Below, piece after piece: positions 49,064 through 57,330 of a stretch of 64,000 bases of DNA. A program made the translations under genes and the position numbers. A model generated the notes under the pieces. It saw nothing but the letters and a program-made list of their open reading frames with translations. It ran no database searches and was not told the origin of the DNA. The DNA is from Turneriella parva DSM 21527. Lineage in GTDB: Bacteria; Spirochaetota; Leptospiria; Turneriellales; Turneriellaceae. The stretch covers positions 744,001 to 808,000 of the forward strand of contig NC_018020.1 of assembly GCF_000266885.1 (NCBI RefSeq), written 5' to 3'. Each line of letters begins with the position of its first letter. The first letter of the stretch is position 1.

Positions 49064-51751
49064 TTAAAACTCTGACCGGGTTCTGCGCATTTTTTTTCGC
49101 ATGAACCAGGCGGGCAAAAGCAGCACCAGCAATAACCATGAGGATGGCTCAGACATACGCGCCCGTTCGCCTGTATCGAGTTCATTTTTCGCGTTCAGCA
49201 TCTTTTTGTGCAGCTCGCTGAGTTTCAGTCTTTGTGCTTCGGTTTCGAGTACAATGGAACCCGTCGCCGCATTGAGCACTCCGGTTTGCAGCGCAGCGAC
49301 GACAGCACGGGGTCTCGAGCCGAAATCACCGAGCACGAATCTGTGGTGGTGGGCAGCACCGTCTATGGTGTTATTCTTCTCGCCGGCGACATTGGCTGCC
49401 ACCAGGCGCGCTGCCGGCGCAAAATACCGGTCGCCGGCCTTACGCACCGGCAGCCGCAGCCGTGGCCTGTCAGCGCGAGGCTGCCCCGCAAAACTCCATG
49501 TTTGCGCTTTGCCGGCAGAGACCTGCAAGAAGCCGTCGCTATCACCGTAGTAGGGCATCAGATACGAGAGGTTGTGCCAATCGGCGAAAGGCGGTTGCTG
49601 CGTCAGCACGACAAAGACGGGATAGTCTGCCTTTGTCATCTGCTCATAAATGAGCGCACGCAGGGCCAACTCGAGAAAAAAACCCTCACGGTTCTCTGGG
49701 CAGGTAATGGCATTGCCCGGGCTCAAAGCCTGCGTCGTGATGCCCGAATTCACATAGCTGATGCGCGCACCTGCATTATTGAGACCGAGGTACCGGGCGG
49801 CGATTTCTGCGTCTTGAGCATAAGAAGTACCGGCATCGGCGCTGCAATCGACAATATAATGCAGGTATGGGGTACGGCTGCCGAGCTGATGAAGTTTTGC
49901 CGCCGGTAGCAGCGCATAATCACCCGTCGTTGCGGTTAACGGTGCCTGCAAATCTTTGCCCGCGAGATTCACGACCCGGCCACCGAGGTTCAGAGTTGCA
50001 TCACCCGCATGCGTGAAGTGCAGCCTCACATCGCGAAAGCCAGCTGCTGGCACGGGAAATACCTTCCAGCGGAGCAAATTCGCTTTTTCGTAGTAGATAA
50101 GGCTTGGGTCGCGCATTCTTTCAGTAACGCGGTTGTAAACCCAAAGCGCCAGACTGCGCGTCGTGATTTGCGCGGGCACTTCGACGCCGTCAATCGTCAG
50201 CCAATGTTGTGACAGAAAAACATTGTCGGGCAGGTTGATATAGGTGTCGAGCTCTGCGTTGCGTGAGAGATCCTCATTTTTTATACGAATGCGCAACACT
50301 GTCTCAGCCATCATGCCTTTGTCATTTTTCTGCACGGTGACATCGGCAACGCGAACGCGCGTTACGCTCGCCGGCGGCTGCGCGGTTGCCCTGCGCTTTT
50401 CACCCAACAAGACGAGGCGCAGCTGGCTGCGCAATGCTTCAGAAATTTCAGCACCATCGAGAACTATATTGCGGTAAAGGCGATCGTAGATTGGTACACC
50501 GGCATCGTTCATAAACTGCCGTCCGGGTTTCGCCGCGCGCTTCTCGGTCAGCGCAATGATCTTGCGCGCATTCACGTTTGGCTGCTGGTTCACTGAGAGC
50601 GGCGCGTGTTGTACATACTCAATGGCGCGCACAAGCATCAGCCGGTCGAGGTAAGTGTCGGTGAGCACCAGCGCGGGCAGAAGCGAAAGACCTGCCACAG
50701 CAAGAGCGAATATTCTGGCGTTGGAATATTCAGCCTTCAGGGCCACGAAATCTTTTTTCAGACGCATTAGCTGCATCGCAGCCGCAAAATATGGTATGAG
50801 CAGCAAGAACCCAAGGCCGATGGCCGCGATGAGCAGCAATGCAAGCGGTACGTAGAGCAAGAAGACGACGCAAAAATAGAGCACAAAAACAAAACCTGAA
50901 AGCCGCGCCACCACGCAGAGCGTGAAGAGCGCTCTGTGCCGGCTGTCGGGCAAGAGATAGACAAGCGCATTGAAGGCGGCCAGCAGCCAGAATTCGGGCG
51001 CATTAAAATTACCGAGCACCATTTGGCTTTCGCGCGCAACGGGCCCGTAGGCATTGAGTAAGAGCCCCACGAGCGGCAACACACCTATGAAGACAAGCCG
51101 CAGCGACCAGTTGACGCCCGGCTCTGCCAGTTTCGCGGTGTGTTTTGAGGCAACATGCAAGAGCAGGCGCAGCATCACGAACGAAAATACTGTCGTGAGG
51201 CCAATGAGGTACATCTGCTGCAGATCTGCGCCGATGCCGGTCCCAAAGAAATTGCGAAACACATTAAACGAGATGTATGCCACAACGGGTAATGCAATCG
51301 CGGCAATAATGTTTGCTACGAGATTGCGCTGGCTCGAAATCTGAAAATGCGTTGCCAGATAAAACAACACAAAATAGAATATTGGTATAACCGCTGAAAA
51401 AATGAGCGTCATATAATCGCCTTGATCGAATATCCATTCTGCGACAGTAATCGATACGTGCACGTAGCGCAGGTAGAGATAAACGCCCGCAGCAACTGCA
51501 ACGGCGAGGCTAATCAAGATTTTCACCGGCACAAGTTGCTGCCGCATCAAGTACCAGAAGCCGACCGCTGCTGCTGCGAAACCTGGCAACATCGTCAACA
51601 ACAGGCCGACACTGAATCCCGATCTCTGTTGCATTGTCAGGTCGGGCCAGGCGATACTGAGCATCGATATAGCGCCAATAAGCGATACCAGGGAAGGCAA
51701 GGCCCCCGCGACGATGAGGCCGATGTTAAGGGTTCGATGGTTGTTGTGCAT
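49064..51751 (-). CDS. MSEP-CTERM sorted membrane protein, single target of exosortase K
   Basis: An 895-residue protein. Residues about 1-370 carry around ten membrane segments. A long outer region follows, including a VIT-like segment (RDPSLIYYEKANLLRWKVFP, about 545-565). The C-terminus is a sorting signal: MSEP at 866-869, a hydrophobic stretch (SSWLLLVLLLPAWFM) and a basic end (RKKMRRTR). This is the MSEP-CTERM type, known as the target of exosortase K. AGGA precedes the ATG. It overlaps the exosortase gene by 26 bases. The function of the mature protein is unknown; it may be anchored or trimmed at the cell surface. Confidence 0.85.
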   Translation of the reverse strand: MHNNHRTLNIGLIVAGALPSLVSLIGAISMLSIAWPDLTMQQRSGFSVGLLLTMLPGFAAAAVGFWYLMRQQLVPVKILISLAVAVAAGVYLYLRYVHVSITVAEWIFDQGDYMTLIFSAVIPIFYFVLFYLATHFQISSQRNLVANIIAAIALPVVAYISFNVFRNFFGTGIGADLQQMYLIGLTTVFSFVMLRLLLHVASKHTAKLAEPGVNWSLRLVFIGVLPLVGLLLNAYGPVARESQMVLGNFNAPEFWLLAAFNALVYLLPDSRHRALFTLCVVARLSGFVFVLYFCVVFLLYVPLALLLIAAIGLGFLLLIPYFAAAMQLMRLKKDFVALKAEYSNARIFALAVAGLSLLPALVLTDTYLDRLMLVRAIEYVQHAPLSVNQQPNVNARKIIALTEKRAAKPGRQFMNDAGVPIYDRLYRNIVLDGAEISEALRSQLRLVLLGEKRRATAQPPASVTRVRVADVTVQKNDKGMMAETVLRIRIKNEDLSRNAELDTYINLPDNVFLSQHWLTIDGVEVPAQITTRSLALWVYNRVTERMRDPSLIYYEKANLLRWKVFPVPAAGFRDVRLHFTHAGDATLNLGGRVVNLAGKDLQAPLTATTGDYALLPAAKLHQLGSRTPYLHYIVDCSADAGTSYAQDAEIAARYLGLNNAGARISYVNSGITTQALSPGNAITCPENREGFFLELALRALIYEQMTKADYPVFVVLTQQPPFADWHNLSYLMPYYGDSDGFLQVSAGKAQTWSFAGQPRADRPRLRLPVRKAGDRYFAPAARLVAANVAGEKNNTIDGAAHHHRFVLGDFGSRPRAVVAALQTGVLNAATGSIVLETEAQRLKLSELHKKMLNAKNELDTGERARMSEPSSWLLLVLLLPAWFMRKKMRRTRSEF

Positions 51752-52247
51752 TTTTAATCCTATAGAGAAGCAGTGAATATGAAATTAAGAGAGACAGAAA
51801 GACCGCGATGCCCACAGCCTCGTGCAGCCACGCGCGCCCGATGGCGAACGGCTGCAGATTCAAAAAGATCGCGACCCGCAAGAAATTTGCCGCGAGCGTC
51901 ACCGCGTAAACAGCGGCTGTCAGAAAACCCAGATGCAGCAATATACGCGCGGGCACCAGTTTGAATCGACTGGGCCAAGGCAGCGCCTCGGGAAAGAGCC
52001 AGGCAGTCGTGATCGCGGCGATCACGAAGAAATTGATACCGGCACAACTGAAATCAAGAAAGAAATCTGAAAAGTAAAATTGACCGGCACGCTCGTCATA
52101 ACCTTCACCGGTGTATACAGAGAGCAGCAATGCAAGCGGATATAGAAACACACGGTGCACACCCACAGAGGCCGTCATCGCGGCCAATTTCACCGCGGCT
52201 GCAATCCCCAGCAAACCTACCGGCAAAAGCCACGCAGCGCAACGCAT
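51726..52247 (-). CDS. xrtK: Exosortase K
   Basis: A 173-residue membrane protein with several hydrophobic segments and the exosortase catalytic triad: Cys (FLDFSCAGINFF), Arg (AANFLRVAIF) and His (AWLHEAVGIAVF), equal to Cys68, Arg124 and His142 from the chosen start. Exosortases cleave and transfer proteins at PEP-CTERM-type tails, probably near the P in the motif. Exosortase K is a small type with one target, here the overlapping downstream gene. I use the ATG at 52245-52247; a TTG at 52283 would add 12 residues. Confidence 0.88.
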   Translation of the reverse strand: MRCAAWLLPVGLLGIAAAVKLAAMTASVGVHRVFLYPLALLLSVYTGEGYDERAGQFYFSDFFLDFSCAGINFFVIAAITTAWLFPEALPWPSRFKLVPARILLHLGFLTAAVYAVTLAANFLRVAIFLNLQPFAIGRAWLHEAVGIAVFLSLLISYSLLLYRIKNAQQPSNP

Positions 52248-52328
52248 CGCAGGCGAACGTCGGGTCACGCGACCAACCTGCAAGCGCGATTTCGATTGCC
52301 GTCGTATGCTCGCGGCAGTCTTTCAGCC

Positions 52329-53081
52329 ATGAAATATCAGACTCCGAAATATATCTGTGCGTTCATTTTTCTTCTGCTCGCGAGCTGCAGCAGCCTGCCG
52401 AAAGGCCAGCCAGGCGAAGCGGCCGAACAAATGACGCAGCGCATTCTGGCTGCCGCCGACTATGAAAAATGGAAAGCGACCAGCGCCGTGACGTTTGTTT
52501 TTCGCGGCGACGACCGCATTTTCTGGGACAAAAAGCGCAAACTCATCGAAGTGCAGTTCAAGAAAAATCTGGTTCAGTTCAGTGAAATCACCGGCAAGTC
52601 GCTCTGCTTTGAAGGCGAAAGACGCCTCACCGACGAATGTGGTGAACTCACGGCGGCGGCAGTGAAACGCTTCTACAACCACACGTATTGGCTGAACCCC
52701 GCTTTCCATATCGATACGCCCAATGCGGTTAGGGCAATCGCCGAAGAAAACAAACTGCTGGTGACCTTTAAATCGGGCGGTGCGACACCCGGCGACTCTT
52801 ACCTGTTCACTACAGACGACGAGGGCAAACTCAGCGAGATGCGCATGTGGGTGTCGACTCTGCCTTTGAAGGGGGCACGCGCCACCTTCGCGAATTACCA
52901 GAAATCGGCAACGGGAGTGCGCGTCGCACTCGACCATAAGGTTGCTTCACTCGCAAACGTTAACCTCACCGAGTTGCAGATGTTTGCAGTTTACCCCGAA
53001 GCCGGTAAACCCGATAGGTTTCAGGGCCTGTTAGAGCTGACCGGCGGCCCCGGAAGCGAATCGCTTAACCGTAAGAAATAG
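52329..53081 (+). CDS. Putative lipoprotein, unknown function
   Basis: A 250-residue protein with a clear lipobox (FLLLASCSS). The mature part is mixed and has a LolA-like feel in VTFVFRGDDRIFWDKKRKLI (beta strands binding lipid), but I do not recognise a family. Start at ATG 52329; the open frame extends upstream over the exosortase gene. Divergent from the exosortase gene, and convergent with the small lipoprotein gene, sharing a 22-bp palindrome. Confidence 0.65.
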   Translation: MKYQTPKYICAFIFLLLASCSSLPKGQPGEAAEQMTQRILAAADYEKWKATSAVTFVFRGDDRIFWDKKRKLIEVQFKKNLVQFSEITGKSLCFEGERRLTDECGELTAAAVKRFYNHTYWLNPAFHIDTPNAVRAIAEENKLLVTFKSGGATPGDSYLFTTDDEGKLSEMRMWVSTLPLKGARATFANYQKSATGVRVALDHKVASLANVNLTELQMFAVYPEAGKPDRFQGLLELTGGPGSESLNRKK

Positions 53082-53101
53082 TTTTACCGATCGGTAAAAC
53101 T
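53080..53101. terminator. Perfect palindrome shared by two convergent genes
   Basis: A 22-bp perfect palindrome (arms AGTTTTACCGA, no loop spacer) that contains the stop codons of both convergent lipoprotein genes; it can serve as a bidirectional terminator. Confidence 0.65.
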
Positions 53102-53425
53102 CACGGCGCCGGTATCACGGTGCACACGCACCGCCGGCTTCACATAGGCCTGAATCGTCTTGTATGGATAACTCTCGCGCGTTACATGATAGTAGTCGCC
53201 GAGAATCAGCACGTGATCGCGCGCTGGCTTTTCGCACCAGTGCTTGTCGATTCGGCTTTCGCAGCGCTGGCGAAAAACAGCCTCGAGGTGCGGCTTCGCA
53301 AGCCTCAAAGCTTCTGCCGCTGAGACACGCGACCGCGCAGTACTCTCATCGCCGGGCGCAACCATCTCGGGGCTCGCGCAGGCCTGAGCAAATACCACAA
53401 GCAAAAAAGACATGATGGCCCGCAT
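53084..53425 (-). CDS. Small putative lipoprotein, unknown function
   Basis: A 113-residue protein with a hydrophobic start (SFLLVVFAQACAS) and likely lipidation at the Cys. The mature part ends in a conserved-looking HRDTGAVSFTDR typical of small beta proteins that report on a matrix value. A second ATG four codons in is possible. No family recognised. Confidence 0.55.
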   Translation of the reverse strand: MRAIMSFLLVVFAQACASPEMVAPGDESTARSRVSAAEALRLAKPHLEAVFRQRCESRIDKHWCEKPARDHVLILGDYYHVTRESYPYKTIQAYVKPAVRVHRDTGAVSFTDR

Positions 53426-53549
53426 GCGTATGCTAATCAGACCAAGAAGCCAGTCGGCGTCAATCGCAATACGGCGTCGCAGCGCTGCAGCAAAAGCGTC
53501 GAAAAATCAATTGTGGTCGACATGCCATAAATGTTAGCCCCGATGGGCT

Positions 53550-53930
53550 ATGGGGCTCGCCTACGCCGACATTGAACTCAGTAACCCACGCCGCGATGAC
53601 CTAAAATCGCTCAAAGTCAAGAGTCTCGTCGATACGGAGGCGGTGATGCTCTGCCTGCCTGAGCATCTGGTGACACAACTCGACCTCGATGAAAATGGTA
53701 CACGCGACGTTTCGACCGCTGATGGCCGGTCTCACAAGGTGCCTTACGTCGGCCCGGTGAAGGTGAGGTTTGGCGACCGCCTTTGCTTTGTGGGCGCGCT
53801 GGTTATGGGCGACGAACCTTTGCTCGGCGCAGTGCCGATGGAAGATATGGACCTGGTCGTGCACCCGCTTTCGCGCACCTTGTCAGTTAACCCCGAAAGC
53901 CCGAATTTTCCCCACCACAAAATTAAGTAA
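53550..53930 (+). CDS. Clan AA aspartic-protease-like protein with DTE in place of DTG
   Basis: A 126-residue single-domain retropepsin-like protein. The flap and core match the bacterial clan AA family: LVDTEAVMLCLPEHLV where the active site should read V-D-T-G, and LLGAVPMEDMDLVVHP, followed by the conserved ending VNPESPNFPHHKIK. The Gly is replaced by Glu (codon GAG, one base from GGG), so catalysis is in doubt. Start at ATG 53550. Downstream lies the BFD-like gene. Confidence 0.75.
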   Translation: MGLAYADIELSNPRRDDLKSLKVKSLVDTEAVMLCLPEHLVTQLDLDENGTRDVSTADGRSHKVPYVGPVKVRFGDRLCFVGALVMGDEPLLGAVPMEDMDLVVHPLSRTLSVNPESPNFPHHKIK

Positions 53931-54001
53931 CCAGGCAAACCTGGCTGTCCCATAGCGAAATATACTTGCCGCCCCGCCCCGGCTATAATACCCTTTAACC
54001 G

Positions 54002-54238
54002 ATGGATCTCGCATGCCTCATGCGCCCCCGAAAGCTCTGCCTCTGCAAAGGCGTGAGCAAACAAGATATCGAAGAGGCAGTTGCAGCCGGCGCCGACAAC
54101 TTTCGCCAGCTGATCGCCAAAACCCACGCCACGACCGGCTGCGGCACATGTTACCGAGACGTCTACGCAGCATTTCGCGAAGCCCGCGAGCAGAAGGTAT
54201 GTACCCTGACGGGCCAAATCGGCCTGAAATTTCCGTAG
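54002..54238 (+). CDS. BFD-like [2Fe-2S] protein
   Basis: A 78-residue protein with the four iron-sulphur Cys of the BFD domain: LCLCKGVSKQDIEEAV and TTGCGTCYRDVYAAF. Bfd releases iron from bacterioferritin, but the same domain is fused or stands beside other redox enzymes; no bacterioferritin gene is here. Start at ATG 54002 or possibly at a later in-frame ATG (MRPRKLCLC). Confidence 0.82.
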   Translation: MDLACLMRPRKLCLCKGVSKQDIEEAVAAGADNFRQLIAKTHATTGCGTCYRDVYAAFREAREQKVCTLTGQIGLKFP

Positions 54239-54528
54239 GTGACCGGGCGGGAGCTCGCGAAGCATAACACACAAGGCGCATTCTCTTGGCTATGCGAATT
54301 GCGATGCCGCCAAGCGCGGCAAATCAGCGCAAATTCGGGCGGCTTTGCGCCCCTCGCATAGCGAATCGCTTCGATTCGCGGAGGAATTTACTTTGATGAG
54401 CAGTTCGCATGGGCAAGATAATGCGCGTCGGCGAGTTCCCGCCTGGTCACTTAGGCAAGTTTCTGGCAAGGGCACAATTGCTTGCCCAAATGCGGTTTTT
54501 TGCCGTATAATAAGAAGAGACCGCGATA
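54239..54528. promoter_or_regulatory. Intergenic region with promoter and repeated GGCAAG boxes
   Basis: No convincing gene in these 290 bases. A promoter fits at TTGCCC (54482-54487) and TATAAT (54506-54511) with 18-base spacing, directly before the TPR gene. GGCAAG boxes occur at 54412, 54454 and 54465, with the inverse CTTGCC at 54481 overlapping the -35. GCGAATCG-CTT-CGATTCGC (54361-54379) is an 8-bp inverted repeat. Confidence 0.55.
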
Positions 54529-56427
54529 ATGAGGATATCCCCCTTATACCCTGCTGCGGCTTTGTTGGCCGCCCTGACCGTATTTGCAGGTAACCTGCGC
54601 GCCAAAGAGATTCGGGAAAACCCGGTTCAGAAAAAGCTCGAACGCTACCTGCCCTATAGCATCGACGAAATTGAGGCCTCAGCGGCCTCGATCAATTTTA
54701 ACCCCCGTCTGGTCGCTGAAGAACTTGGGCAAAAACTCGACCAGTTTTACCTCAGCGACCCGTCAGAAAAAAAGATCGCCAACCGGCAAGACAATGATTC
54801 GAATGCAGCCTGGTACCGCAAAGAGTGGAACGTTAACCTGCAGCGACTTTTCATGCGCGACCTGCTCGCGCGCACGCAGAAGTCCTTTATTATCAAAGAA
54901 GCTCCTAATCTCGCCGTGCTGCACTACAACTTTGCGCTTGCGCAGATGAAGCTGAAAAAGCCGTACCATGCGGCTTTTCATTTTGCACAGTCGCTGCGCT
55001 ATCGCAGCCTCAGGCTCGACGATGAAATTTATGTCGATAGAGATCGGCTGCAGCTGACGAAGGCGGGCGCTGCTGAAATTGCCGACGCCGATGCCTACCG
55101 CGAAGCCAAGAAGCAGCTCGATGAAAAAACGCGTGAAAAGCGCCGGCTCGAAGAAGAACTTGTGCTACTCGATGATCGCTCGCGTTCGCCTGAGTTGAAT
55201 GCCCCATCGACCACGGGCAATTCGGTCGAGGCTCAGCGGCAAAAGCAGCAGCAACTGATCGCCGACCAGAGAGAAAAGAGTCGCCAGGCACTTCAGCGTG
55301 TGCGCGACGAATTCGAAAAGGCGAAACAGGCATTCGATAACGCCAAAATAAAGTACACCGAACACGAGAAAACCTACAACCGAAAATCGTCTGATATGCT
55401 GATCGAGATGGCCGCGCTCGTGCGGCAGATCGAAGATACGATCAAAGAGCGCTCGAAAGTTTTGAACAAGAAGGCACTCTACAAGACCAACTTCAACCAG
55501 ACGCTGCAGCACGACTACAGCCAGAATCGACAGTTCACGGCGTTCGCCAACGTGCTCGAAGCGGCGACACGGCTCGACCCTGAAAATCCCGCGATCAATT
55601 TTCAGCTCGCTGAAGAATACCGCACATCGCAAGACGTTTCGCGCAGCATCGATTCGTACGAGCGTGCGCTCACGGCCAATGAAAAACCGCGGCCAGGCTT
55701 TGAGCTGAAAGACGAGCAGATTCGCAAGGCTCACGCTTCGCTCGGGGCGCTTTATTATGCCAAAAGCCGGTACGTCGACGCAGCATTTTTTTATGAAAAG
55801 GCGCACGCCGAGACGCCGAATAGCCCTGAGAAGCAGAACCTCAGTTGGCAGCTCGGCAAACTGCACGTCGAAAAAACCGGAAACTATGAACGGGCGGCGG
55901 CGCTTTTCGAAGAATACCTCAGAAGCATCGCGACCCTCAACCCAAGCGATGTGAGCGACCGCACACAATGGATAAAAGAACGCTTCACAGCGAATAAATA
56001 CCTCATGCACATCTACGGCAAAAAGAGCGACAAGACGCAGGTGATGCGCACGATGCAGGGCGCCGCTGCTGCACACCAAGACCTTGAAACGCTGATCACC
56101 GAGCTGCGGCAGCGCAATAACAAAACCTACAACGACATGCAGGTGGCGAAAAAGGCGCTTTTCGACGACGTGCGCAGCCGCGAACTCAACAATTACCTGA
56201 AGCTCGAATCTGACTTTGAAAAGCAGAAGCGCGAGCTCGCGATTATCGAAGCGGGCCGCAATAGTTTACCGCTCGCGCAGTTTTACTCGCAATACGCCGG
56301 TTTTCTCGAGTCAGAAAATGACATACAGGGTGCCCTCGCGGTCTATGGCACAGCTGAAAAACACGGTCTCGGCGCCGACCATGCGCGGCGTGAACAGGGG
56401 CGGCTGCGCGCGCAGTACCTGCAGTGA
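54529..56427 (+). CDS. Exported TPR and coiled-coil protein
   Basis: A 632-residue protein with a signal peptide (AALLAALTVFAGNLRA). Helical repeats at about 115-165 are followed by a long coiled coil (AYREAKKQLDEKTREKRRLE ... DQREKSRQALQRVRDEFEKA, about 185-320). TPR units come next (AINFQLAEEYRTSQDVSRSI, ASLGALYYAKSRYVDAAFFY, about 350-470), then more helices. Likely a periplasmic scaffold of the envelope or flagella. It has its own good promoter with a short leader. Confidence 0.8.
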   Translation: MRISPLYPAAALLAALTVFAGNLRAKEIRENPVQKKLERYLPYSIDEIEASAASINFNPRLVAEELGQKLDQFYLSDPSEKKIANRQDNDSNAAWYRKEWNVNLQRLFMRDLLARTQKSFIIKEAPNLAVLHYNFALAQMKLKKPYHAAFHFAQSLRYRSLRLDDEIYVDRDRLQLTKAGAAEIADADAYREAKKQLDEKTREKRRLEEELVLLDDRSRSPELNAPSTTGNSVEAQRQKQQQLIADQREKSRQALQRVRDEFEKAKQAFDNAKIKYTEHEKTYNRKSSDMLIEMAALVRQIEDTIKERSKVLNKKALYKTNFNQTLQHDYSQNRQFTAFANVLEAATRLDPENPAINFQLAEEYRTSQDVSRSIDSYERALTANEKPRPGFELKDEQIRKAHASLGALYYAKSRYVDAAFFYEKAHAETPNSPEKQNLSWQLGKLHVEKTGNYERAAALFEEYLRSIATLNPSDVSDRTQWIKERFTANKYLMHIYGKKSDKTQVMRTMQGAAAAHQDLETLITELRQRNNKTYNDMQVAKKALFDDVRSRELNNYLKLESDFEKQKRELAIIEAGRNSLPLAQFYSQYAGFLESENDIQGALAVYGTAEKHGLGADHARREQGRLRAQYLQ

Positions 56428-56470
56428 CTGATAATGGTTGCCGCGCGCTGATTCGCGGGCATGTTGGCCC

Positions 56471-56614
56471 ATGACAGTGCTCTCGTTTCCCTTTTGGATA
56501 ATATTCTCAGTCGTGAGCCCGGTACTCATATTATTGCTGGTGCTGGGCGTCGGCATGTTCACCGCACCGGCGCTCAAACAAAAACCACCCCTGATTGAGA
56601 AGTATCCGTCGTAA
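56471..56614 (+). CDS. Tiny membrane protein with PFW motif (first of a pair)
   Basis: A 47-residue single-span protein: a short start, one hydrophobic segment (FWIIFSVVSPVLILLLVLGV) and a polar end (KQKPPLIEKYPS). It resembles its neighbour at 56675-56866: L-x-x-PFW-x-I ... SP-x-L-x-L ... G. The pattern in two tandem ORFs supports that both are real. No function known. Confidence 0.55.
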   Translation: MTVLSFPFWIIFSVVSPVLILLLVLGVGMFTAPALKQKPPLIEKYPS

Positions 56615-56674
56615 ATACGGGCGGGCGCGGAGCGATCTCGCTTGCCACCAGTAAGGAGCATTCTGCGCTGCCCC

Positions 56675-56866
56675 ATGATATCATTACTCATGCCATTCTG
56701 GTTTATCATCGCGATCTTCAGCCCGGCACTCTTGCTCTTCTTTTTCGTCGGCATTCAATCAGGCGCCAAGGCACCGGTTAAGGCGAAGGCACCGACGGGG
56801 CAGATGCATATGTCAGCGCTGCCCGTGGCCGATGGCCCGGGAAGCGAAGCAAAGCAGCCGGTCTAA
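56675..56866 (+). CDS. Tiny membrane protein with PFW motif (second of a pair)
   Basis: A 63-residue protein with one hydrophobic segment (PFWFIIAIFSPALLLFFFVG) and a Lys/Pro-rich tail. It parallels the protein at 56471-56614. A GTAAGGAG sequence lies about 17 bases before the ATG, so a start slightly upstream (CTG at 56663) is possible. The VOC-protein gene follows after 38 bases. Confidence 0.55.
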   Translation: MISLLMPFWFIIAIFSPALLLFFFVGIQSGAKAPVKAKAPTGQMHMSALPVADGPGSEAKQPV

Positions 56867-56904
56867 TGGATTCTGGCCATCTGAAAACCCGCTGAAAAAT
56901 TTCT

Positions 56905-57327
56905 GTGAAACCGCGCATCTCGGTGATTACACTCGGTGTTGCGGATCTCGAACGTTCTGTAGCCTTTTACCGTGACGGACTTGGTCTCGAGACGCAAGGC
57001 ATCATCGGCAAAGAATTTGCGCACGGCGCCGTTGCGTTCTTCGAGCTTTCGGGTGGGCTCAGGCTCGCGCTCTGGCCACGAAGCAGCATCGCGCACGACT
57101 CGGGGCTTTCACCTGCAATGCCCTCTGCAACAGAAATGACCCTGGGCCACAACGTCATGAGCCGCAACGAGGTCGACGAGGTGATGCTACAGGCAGCGCG
57201 CGCCGCAGCCAAAATTGTGAAACCAGCGGCTGAAACTTTTTGGGGCGGCTACGCGGGCTATTTTCAAGACCCCGACGGTCATCTGTGGGAGGTAGTTTAC
57301 AACCCGCAGATGCTGCCGGTTGAATGA
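56905..57327 (+). CDS. VOC/glyoxalase-family protein
   Basis: A 140-residue protein of the vicinal oxygen chelate fold: ISVITLGVADLERSVAFYRD at the start and GYFQDPDGHLWEVVYNP at the end, with Glu and His able to bind metal. Function could be glyoxalase, dioxygenase or antibiotic binding; family only. Start is GTG at 56905. Convergent with the OmpL47-like gene. Confidence 0.88.
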   Translation: MKPRISVITLGVADLERSVAFYRDGLGLETQGIIGKEFAHGAVAFFELSGGLRLALWPRSSIAHDSGLSPAMPSATEMTLGHNVMSRNEVDEVMLQAARAAAKIVKPAAETFWGGYAGYFQDPDGHLWEVVYNPQMLPVE

Positions 57328-57330
57328 GAC

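Noticed and set aside
54345-54593. An 82-codon plus-strand frame upstream of the TPR gene
   Set aside because: It crosses the promoter and the start of the TPR gene in another frame, and lacks any motif.
55165-56079. A 304-codon minus-strand open frame opposite the TPR gene
   Set aside because: The plus-strand protein has a signal peptide, coiled coil and TPR units, and a promoter; the antisense product has no recognisable features.
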